A stretch of DNA of 64,000 nt from Lentzea alba (GTDB lineage Bacteria; Actinomycetota; Actinomycetes; Mycobacteriales; Pseudonocardiaceae): contig NZ_JAAMPJ010000007.1 in the NCBI RefSeq assembly GCF_011067745.1, positions 292,601 through 356,600 of the forward strand, given 5' to 3'. The position numbers and the translations under genes were made by a program. Positions 58,889 to 64,000 of the stretch are shown one piece after another; the first letter of the stretch is position 1; every line of letters starts with the position of its first letter. Below the pieces are notes generated by a model. That model made no database searches. It was not told the DNA's origin and saw only the letters and a program-made list of their open reading frames with translations.

Positions 58889-59006
58889 GGCGAAACATGA
58901 TCGCAGAACGGTGAAAGCGCTCTCAGCCGCGGTCCGGTTGAGACGGAATACCGATTTCCTTTACGTCCTTTGGCCGATCTGGCCGGTAGAGCAGGCACCC
59001 CTATCA

Positions 59007-59028
59007 GTGGTACAGCAGGCTGTACCAC
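59007..59028. promoter_or_regulatory. GTACAGC-type operator (site B, perfect palindrome)
   Basis: GTGGTACAGC, ag, GCTGTACCAC: 10-bp arms perfectly inverted with 2 nt between. It lies between the divergent DUF1963 gene and the kinase-regulator operon, 84 bp before the latter. Confidence 0.8.
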
Positions 59029-59097
59029 GGCCGGATGACCTGCAGTTCAGGAGCGCAGTCGCATTCTCCGTGTGCGCCGGGATTCCTTCGCCGGCCT

Positions 59098-59103
59098 TAT
59101 GAT
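59098..59103 (+). promoter_or_regulatory. -10 element of the kinase operon (leaderless)
   Basis: TATGAT ends 8 nt before ATG 59112 and there is no ribosome site, so transcription should start at or next to the A of the ATG. No -35 match; activator dependence is likely. Confidence 0.6.
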
Positions 59104-59111
59104 TCGCACCC

Positions 59112-60353
59112 ATGCCGCCTCCTGAGTCCCCAATGCGATCCGGCCGCGTTCGCGCGGCACTGGACGCCTTGGAGCAACTCGTCGGGGGTCTCGCGACGTC
59201 GCTGCTCGCGTTGTTCTGCTTGCTGGCGATCGTTCTCACCGGCCTGCTCACCCTCGTCGGGGTGGGGCTGCCGCTGGCGCCGCACGTCGTCAGGCTGGCG
59301 CACCTGATCGCCGAGCGGGAGCGGTCGCGGCTCAGCCGTTCCGGCCCGGAACTGATCAGCCCGGGGCCGGGCCCTGCTCGCCTGTGGGACGCCCTTCGGC
59401 ACCGGGAGACCCGGCGCGAGCTCATCTGGGTCGCCGTGCACGGGGTTTCGGGTTTCACGCTGAGCGTTGTCGCACTGCTGCTGGTGCTGAGCTCGGTCCG
59501 CGACGGCACGTTTCCCCTGTGGTGGCACCTGATCCCCGAAGGAGGGGCCTCCCCCACGCTCGATCTGTGGGTGGTGCGCGACTTCCCCGGTTCCTTCGCG
59601 GTGAGCCTGCTCGGAGTCGGCTGGCTCTTCATCGCCATCGGGATCCTGCCCGCGATGGCACGCCTGCAGGGACTGCCCGGCCGTCGCCTGCTGCAAGCCG
59701 GCCCCGACACCGATCTCGCCCTGAGGATCGCGCACCTGTCCGCGGCCCGCGCGGCCGCGTTGGACGCGCACACCACCGAGTTGCGGCGCATCGAGCGGGC
59801 GCTGCACGACGGGGCGCAGAGCCGGATGGTCGCGGTGAACCTGTTGGTCGGTGCGGCCCGCAAGGCCGCACAGCGTGGTTCGACCGATCTCGACGAGGTG
59901 CTGGGGCGAGCCCAGGACGCGACGGAGGCCGCGCTCGACGAACTGCGGCTGGTGGTGCGCAGCATTCTGCCGCCGGTGCTCGCCGACCGCAGCCTCGCCG
60001 ACGCTCTCGACGGGCTCGCGGCCACGAGCCCGGTGCCGTGCCGGATCGAGGTGGACCTGCCCGGCCGGTACGCGGCGTCGGTCGAGGCGACGGTGTACTT
60101 CGTCGTCGCGGAGGCGTTGACCAACATCGCCAAGCACAGCCGGGCCACGCGCGCCGAGGTGGAACTGCGCAGGGACGAGGACCTGTTGTGGTTGCGCGTC
60201 ACCGATGACGGCCGCGGGGGTGCGACCGAGGGAGCCGGCTCCGGTGTCGGCGGTGTTCGCGCCCGAATCGAGGCACATGACGGAACGTTCGAGCTGACGA
60301 GTCCCGTCGGCGGGCCGACTATTCTGATTGCAAGGGTGCCATGCGGATTGTGA
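59112..60353 (+). CDS. sensor histidine kinase (HisKA_3)
   Basis: 413 aa. Membrane segments near 25-60, 108-130 and 160-185, then HisKA_3 with His232 ('RIERALHDGAQSRMVAVNLLVG') and a HATPase with 'DDGRGG' and 'GSGVGGVRARIEAHDG'. The start at 59112 is supported by the leaderless promoter; ATG 59133 is the alternative. Overlaps the response regulator by 13 bp. Likely autoregulated through site B. Confidence 0.9.
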   Translation: MPPPESPMRSGRVRAALDALEQLVGGLATSLLALFCLLAIVLTGLLTLVGVGLPLAPHVVRLAHLIAERERSRLSRSGPELISPGPGPARLWDALRHRETRRELIWVAVHGVSGFTLSVVALLLVLSSVRDGTFPLWWHLIPEGGASPTLDLWVVRDFPGSFAVSLLGVGWLFIAIGILPAMARLQGLPGRRLLQAGPDTDLALRIAHLSAARAAALDAHTTELRRIERALHDGAQSRMVAVNLLVGAARKAAQRGSTDLDEVLGRAQDATEAALDELRLVVRSILPPVLADRSLADALDGLAATSPVPCRIEVDLPGRYAASVEATVYFVVAEALTNIAKHSRATRAEVELRRDEDLLWLRVTDDGRGGATEGAGSGVGGVRARIEAHDGTFELTSPVGGPTILIARVPCGL

Positions 60354-60997
60354 TCGCCGAGGACGACGCGTTGTTGCGTGAAGGCCTCGTTCTTCTACTT
60401 CGTGCCGAAGGACTCGACGTGGTGGCCGTGGCGGAAGACGCCATGGGCTTTCTCGACGCCGTGGACGAGCACAAACCCGACACGGTTGTCGTGGACGTCC
60501 GGATGCCGCCTACTCACACAGACGAGGGCATCGTCGCCGCCGTCGCGGCACGGCAGCGGTATCCGGATCTCGCGGTGCTCGTGTTGTCGGCCCATGTCGA
60601 GCAGGCCTTCGCCACGGATCTGCTCGCTGCCGGGAGTTCGCGTCTCGGTTACCTGCTCAAGGAACGCGTGGGCCGGGTCGACGAGTTCATGGACGCGCTG
60701 CACCGCGTCGCGGACGGCGGGACCGCCATCGATCCCACCGTGGTCGCGCAGCTGGTCAGCCGCAACGTCGTCGACAACCGGCTGGACCGGCTCAGCCCAC
60801 GTGAGCACGACGTCCTCGCGGTGATGGCGGAAGGCCTCGGCAACGGCGCCATCGCCCGGCGGCTCGTGATCACCGAAGGCGCCGTGCACAAGCACATCCG
60901 CAGCATCTTCGCGAAACTGGGTCTCGCACCCGACGACAGCGCGGACCGCAGAGTCACCGCCGTGCTGCGTTATCTCGACGACGCTCGCCGGAGGTAA
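60341..60997 (+). CDS. NarL-family response regulator (candidate binder of GTACAGC sites)
   Basis: 218 aa. Asp7/Asp8, phospho-acceptor Asp52 ('VVVDVRMPPTHTDEG'), Lys in 'LGYLLKERVG', and C-terminal LuxR helix-turn-helix 'LSPREHDVLAVMAEGLGNGAIARRL'. The DVRMPP(T)HTDEG variant is common in actinomycetes. NarL-type dimers bind short inverted repeats, and four to five such repeats surround this operon. Confidence 0.92.
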   Translation: MRIVIAEDDALLREGLVLLLRAEGLDVVAVAEDAMGFLDAVDEHKPDTVVVDVRMPPTHTDEGIVAAVAARQRYPDLAVLVLSAHVEQAFATDLLAAGSSRLGYLLKERVGRVDEFMDALHRVADGGTAIDPTVVAQLVSRNVVDNRLDRLSPREHDVLAVMAEGLGNGAIARRLVITEGAVHKHIRSIFAKLGLAPDDSADRRVTAVLRYLDDARRR

Positions 60998-60998
60998 G

Positions 60999-61020
60999 GT
61001 CTTCCAGCCAGCTGTACCAG
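60999..61020. promoter_or_regulatory. GTACAGC-type operator (site C)
   Basis: GTcttcCAGC-ca-GCTGTACCAg: right arm 9/10, left arm about 6/10 against site B. Centred 52 bp before the -10 (61062) of the S33 peptidase gene. Confidence 0.55.
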
Positions 61021-61061
61021 CTTTCCGGCAGTCCACAGGATTTCCGGCCGCATTGCCTTCT

Positions 61062-61067
61062 CATACT
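61062..61067 (+). promoter_or_regulatory. -10 element of S33 peptidase gene (leaderless)
   Basis: CATACT ends 8 nt before ATG 61076 and no ribosome site is present, the same layout as the kinase operon. Confidence 0.5.
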
Positions 61068-61075
61068 TTTGCGGC

Positions 61076-62635
61076 ATGCAAACGGAAAAGAACACGCGGA
61101 GCCGTAGGCGCATCGCGATGAAACTGACCGGCATCGTTTCCGTCGCCGCTTTCGCGAGTATCGCTTTCGCCGCGGTGTCCAGTTCGGCGGAGTCACGCAC
61201 CCCGAGCCTGGTCTGGGGTGCGTGTCCGACCGGCACTCCGGCACCGCAGCAGTGCGCGGAACTCACCGTCCCCCTCGACTACCGGACGCCGAAGAGCCGG
61301 AACATCAAGATCGAGGTGTCGCGCATCCCGGCGGCCGACCCGGCGAAGCGCAAGGGCGTGCTGATGGTCAACGGTGGTGGGCCGAGCTCGAGCCTCGACG
61401 TGCCCACGGCGTTCGGTCCCCTGCTGGCACAGGCGATCAGGGACAGCTACGACATCGTGGCTTTCGACCCGCGCGGCATCGGGCACAGCACGCCGATGAA
61501 CTGCGGCCGCACGGTGGACGAGATGATTCGCGACCAACAGCTCGGGCTGCTGTCCTTCCCCGCGCCCAACGGCTCGATCGACCGGAACATCGCCTACTCC
61601 GTGCGGATGGCCGAGCAGTGCGCCGCGAACTCCGGTGACCTGCTGTCGCATCTGACGACCGCCAACATCGCCCGCGACATGGACAAGATCCGCGAAGCGC
61701 TCGGCGAGCGCACAGTCTCCTACTACGGCATCTCCTGGGGCACCTACCTCGGTTCGATCTACCGGGTGCTGTTCCCGCAGCGCGTCGACCGCATGGTCAT
61801 CGACAGCTCGGTCGACCCGAACGCGCGTGGCTACGAGGACTTCCGCCTGTTCAGCAGCGCGATGGAGGACCGCTGGCCCGATCTGGCCCGCTTCGGCGTC
61901 GAGCAGGAGGACGTCGTCGGTCTCGGCGCCACCGAAGCCGAGGTCCGGCAGAACTACCTGGCGATGACGGCCGAACTCGACCGCAACCCGGTGACGCTCG
62001 ACGGCACGAAGGCACGCATCGACGGCAACCTCATCCGCCTGTTGACCTGGCAGCTCTCCTACAACGACGGCAACTTCCCGCAGTTGGCCGCTCTGTGGCG
62101 CGCCGGCGTCAACCTCGCGCAGCACAAGGCCACCGACGCCGACCGCACCTTCCTGCGCGACTCCGCGAACACGAACATCACCGCCGGTGTGATGGCCGGT
62201 GTGCCGGCCGACAACCTGTTCTCCGTGGGCTGGGCGATCAGCTGCGGGGACAAGGCCTGGCCCAGTGACTACCGGGCCTACAGCCGCACCGTCCAGGCCG
62301 ACCGGGAGCGCTACCCCCTCACCGCCGGCGCGCCCGCCAACTACGCGCCGTGCTCCGCCTGGTCGCCCAGCGAGCCGCGCCAGCCGGAACCGAAGGTGAC
62401 GCAGACCGGCAACCGCAACGTCCTCATCCTGCAGAACCGCCGCGACCCGTCCACCCCGCTGCGCGCCGCCCAGGGCATGAAGAAGGCCATGGGCTCGGAC
62501 GCGATCTTCGTCGAGGTCGACGCCGGCGGTCACGGCGTGCTCGTGCACCCCGACCAGAACACCTGCGCGATCGGCGCGATGAACACCTACCTCGTCAAGG
62601 GCGACCTGCCCGCACAGGACCTCACCTGCTCCTGA
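61076..62635 (+). CDS. secreted S33-type (tripeptidyl aminopeptidase-like) alpha/beta hydrolase
   Basis: 519 aa with a signal region (basic N-terminus, hydrophobic about 16-36). Oxyanion 'VLMVNGGGPSSS', 'FDPRGIGHSTP', nucleophile Ser220 in 'SYYGISWGTYLG', acid in 'NRRDPSTPL' and His in 'DAGGHGVLV'. Matches Streptomyces TAP-like/SlpD-type peptidases with a TAP C-terminal domain. Secreted or cell-wall associated. Followed by an excellent terminator. Confidence 0.9.
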   Translation: MQTEKNTRSRRRIAMKLTGIVSVAAFASIAFAAVSSSAESRTPSLVWGACPTGTPAPQQCAELTVPLDYRTPKSRNIKIEVSRIPAADPAKRKGVLMVNGGGPSSSLDVPTAFGPLLAQAIRDSYDIVAFDPRGIGHSTPMNCGRTVDEMIRDQQLGLLSFPAPNGSIDRNIAYSVRMAEQCAANSGDLLSHLTTANIARDMDKIREALGERTVSYYGISWGTYLGSIYRVLFPQRVDRMVIDSSVDPNARGYEDFRLFSSAMEDRWPDLARFGVEQEDVVGLGATEAEVRQNYLAMTAELDRNPVTLDGTKARIDGNLIRLLTWQLSYNDGNFPQLAALWRAGVNLAQHKATDADRTFLRDSANTNITAGVMAGVPADNLFSVGWAISCGDKAWPSDYRAYSRTVQADRERYPLTAGAPANYAPCSAWSPSEPRQPEPKVTQTGNRNVLILQNRRDPSTPLRAAQGMKKAMGSDAIFVEVDAGGHGVLVHPDQNTCAIGAMNTYLVKGDLPAQDLTCS

Positions 62636-62650
62636 CCTTTCCACGGCATG

Positions 62651-62680
62651 AAGGGCCGGTCCGGCGGACCGGCCCTTTTT
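62651..62680 (+). terminator. Rho-independent terminator with T-tract
   Basis: A perfect 12-bp stem (62651-62662 with 62666-62677), 3-nt loop and five Ts, directly after the S33 gene. Confidence 0.93.
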
Positions 62681-62690
62681 GTGTGGCGTG

Positions 62691-62885
62691 CTAGCTCTTT
62701 TGACGCCGTTCGACGAACAAAGCCATGCCGAACATGAACGTGAGCGCACCGAAAGCGATGCTGATGTAGGGACTCAATCCGGCGATCGAAGTGCCGGCGT
62801 TGGCCACCGCGCTGACCACCAGGGCCGACCAGAGAAGAGCGCGGCGGTGAGACGGGGACTGGGCGGAATTCGTTTCGTTCATCAT
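62691..62885 (-). CDS. small two-helix membrane protein
   Basis: 64 aa, two membrane helices (about 15-35 and 38-58), basic C-terminus. Consecutive ATGs at 62885 and 62882 with no ribosome site. TAGCTT on the minus strand (62892-62897) is 6 nt upstream, so leaderless. Site D1 is about 54 bp upstream of that -10. Confidence 0.65.
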   Translation of the reverse strand: MMNETNSAQSPSHRRALLWSALVVSAVANAGTSIAGLSPYISIAFGALTFMFGMALFVERRQKS

Positions 62886-62891
62886 CGTTCG

Positions 62892-62897
62892 AAGCTA
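62892..62897 (-). promoter_or_regulatory. -10 element of the small membrane protein gene
   Basis: TAGCTT on the minus strand, 6 nt from the ATG; the same hexamer serves the divergent hydrolase gene. Confidence 0.45.
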
Positions 62898-62940
62898 TCC
62901 CCCACGACACGTCGCGCCGATACCACCAATACCCGTTCTT

Positions 62941-62962
62941 CGAGTACAGCAGGCGGTACTGA
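62941..62962. promoter_or_regulatory. GTACAGC-type operator (site D1)
   Basis: cgaGTACAGC-ag-GCgGTACtga retains the GTACAGC...GC-GTAC core. Its centre is 54 bp from the minus-strand -10 at 62892-62897. Confidence 0.55.
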
Positions 62963-62977
62963 ACTGCATCCATTCCC

Positions 62978-62999
62978 GTGGTACAGCCTGCACCACCAC
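62978..62999. promoter_or_regulatory. GTACAGC-type operator (site D2)
   Basis: GTGGTACAGC-ct-GCacCACCAC-like: left arm perfect, right arm 7/10. Centred 55 bp before the plus-strand -10 at 63044. Confidence 0.6.
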
Positions 63000-63043
63000 C
63001 GATTGGACAGCCTGTGGGTTTTCCGTCGCAGGTGGCACCTCGG

Positions 63044-63049
63044 TAGCTT
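63044..63049 (+). promoter_or_regulatory. -10 element of EF-hand hydrolase gene (leaderless)
   Basis: TAGCTT, 7 nt before ATG 63057; no ribosome site. Confidence 0.45.
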
Positions 63050-63056
63050 CATTTGC

Positions 63057-64000
63057 ATGAAAATCAGGAAACTGGCCGGTTGGCTGGGTCCGGGGCGTTC
63101 GGTCGCCGTGGCATTGGTCGCGGTCATCGGCGCGCTTTCCGCGGGGTCGTCCTCCGCGCCGCACAGCGACAAAGCCGACGGCTGGAAGGGGATCTTCCGC
63201 AAGAGCGTCTCGATCGACCTCGGCCGCGGCTGGGTGACGAAGGGCGAGCTCTCACTCCCGGCCTCGGCACACAAGAAGCTTCCACTGGTGGTACTGCTGC
63301 ACGGCAGCGGTCACAACGACATGAACTCGACGCTGCCGGACAACGCGGGGTCGGTCTTCGTCCCCCTCACCCAGACCGCGAACCGCGAAGGGTTCGCCGT
63401 CCTGCGCTTCAACAAACGCGGCGTCACAGGTCTCGGCCCAACGCTGACCGACGACGAGTCGCAGTTGTACCCGCAGAAGCCCTACGAACAGGTTCTCTCC
63501 GATGCCGCATCGGTGGCACGGTTCGGTGCGTCGCTTCCCGAGGTCGACCCGTCGCGCATCTACCTCCTCGGCCACAGCGAAGGAACCCAGGTCGCCGCCA
63601 ACCTCGCCGCGGACCCGCGCGCCGCGAACATCCCCAAGCCCGCCGGCGTCATCACCATGGGCGTCGTCGGCAGCGCCATCCGCACGGTCCTCACCTACCA
63701 GCTCTTCGGGGTGCGCCTGGCGCAGCTGCACGAAGAGTTCGATGTGGACGGTGACGGATCCTTGACCCGCACCGAGATCTCAGACGGCCTGATCGGACAG
63801 CCGTCCGATCTCGTGGCCTACTACCGCGACGTGCTGCTCTCCGGCGACCAGGTCAAGCCCGAGACCGACACCGACCGCAACGGCGTGCTGGCCATCGACG
63901 CCGAGGTCGGCCGTGTGCTGCGGGCGAAGAGCCGCATCGACGACTATCCCAACTCCGAAGGCGTCGACGAGCACACCAAGCGCTACATCCTCGACATCGA
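63057..64000 (+). CDS. secreted alpha/beta hydrolase with EF-hand (3' end outside window)
   Basis: 314 codons visible, frame open at the right edge. Signal peptide about 1-33 ('SVAVALVAVIGALSAGSSSA'). Alpha/beta hydrolase core: 'LVVLLHGSGHND', 'RFNKRGVTG', nucleophile Ser174 in 'YLLGHSEGTQVA'. A canonical EF-hand loop lies in the cap region at residues 229-240 (Asp229, Asp231, Asp233, Gly234, Glu240), with a second imperfect one further on ('DTDRNGVLAID'). Calcium-dependent secreted hydrolase or peptidase is inferred. Leaderless promoter with site D2. Confidence 0.85.
   Translation, partial: MKIRKLAGWLGPGRSVAVALVAVIGALSAGSSSAPHSDKADGWKGIFRKSVSIDLGRGWVTKGELSLPASAHKKLPLVVLLHGSGHNDMNSTLPDNAGSVFVPLTQTANREGFAVLRFNKRGVTGLGPTLTDDESQLYPQKPYEQVLSDAASVARFGASLPEVDPSRIYLLGHSEGTQVAANLAADPRAANIPKPAGVITMGVVGSAIRTVLTYQLFGVRLAQLHEEFDVDGDGSLTRTEISDGLIGQPSDLVAYYRDVLLSGDQVKPETDTDRNGVLAIDAEVGRVLRAKSRIDDYPNSEGVDEHTKRYILDI

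Noticed and set aside
1..64000. CRISPR arrays, tRNA, rRNA or prophage
   Set aside because: No regularly spaced repeats, no tRNA-like cloverleaf recognised by eye, and no phage structural or integrase genes.

Overview
The window is high-GC actinomycete DNA. Strong G/C third-codon bias, GTG and TTG starts, frequent ATGA/GTGA stop-start overlaps and the gene families present point to an actinobacterium, most likely Pseudonocardiales; the genus is inference only. No rRNA, tRNA, CRISPR array or complete mobile element is visible. The GNAT gene at the left edge and the hydrolase at the right edge are cut by the window.

Region 1 (1-23,300) is a compact hypoxia/NO/redox (DosR/DevR-type) island. It holds a DevR response regulator and a DevS GAF-GAF histidine kinase placed tail to tail, three universal stress proteins, a CBS-BON protein, an Acg-type nitroreductase-like protein, phosphoketolase plus acetate kinase, a WS/DGAT acyltransferase, flavohemoglobin, the nitrate transporter NarK and the nitrate reductase narGHJI. 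Copies of a 14-bp inverted repeat (GGGAC-4 nt-GTCCC, same architecture as the mycobacterial DosR box) stand in front of most of these units. Together they predict a switch to nitrate respiration, acetate-yielding ATP production, NO detoxification and lipid storage.

Region 2 (23,300-31,600) has a two-gene operon of a GT4-GT2 glycosyltransferase fusion and a HemN-like radical SAM protein, an ECF sigma factor with a membrane-anchored partner, pyridoxal kinase PdxY and several decayed fragments (IS701-like, IS3-like, XRE/MmyB-like), with a striking 27-bp inverted repeat.

Region 3 (31,600-38,324) reads as a 2-nitroimidazole (azomycin) biosynthetic cluster: an MppP/RohP-like arginine oxidase, a DUF6190/RohQ-like protein, a DHDPS-family aldolase (RohR-like), a heme-oxygenase-fold diiron oxygenase (RohS-like) and a Rieske protein (RohT-like). 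They are flanked by an EamA exporter, a divergent TrpB2-like PLP enzyme and a LuxR regulator whose receiver domain lacks the phospho-acceptor aspartate.

Region 4 (38,400-57,100) is mixed: a secreted metalloprotease, an MHS transporter with a divergent GAF-LuxR regulator, a NarL/DesK-type two-component pair, small stress-type proteins, an EntS-like MFS exporter, a corrinoid uptake and remodelling operon (BtuFCD-like, a PhyH dioxygenase, CbiZ), an ABC-2 exporter and a B12-binding radical SAM enzyme preceded by short candidate peptide ORFs.

Region 5 (57,400-64,000) looks like the regulon of one two-component system. A 22-bp palindrome (GTGGTACAGC, 2 nt, GCTGTACCAC) recurs in front of the kinase-regulator operon and of genes for a small secreted protein, a secreted S33 peptidase, a small membrane protein and a secreted EF-hand alpha/beta hydrolase. 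Several of these genes appear to be transcribed without leaders.
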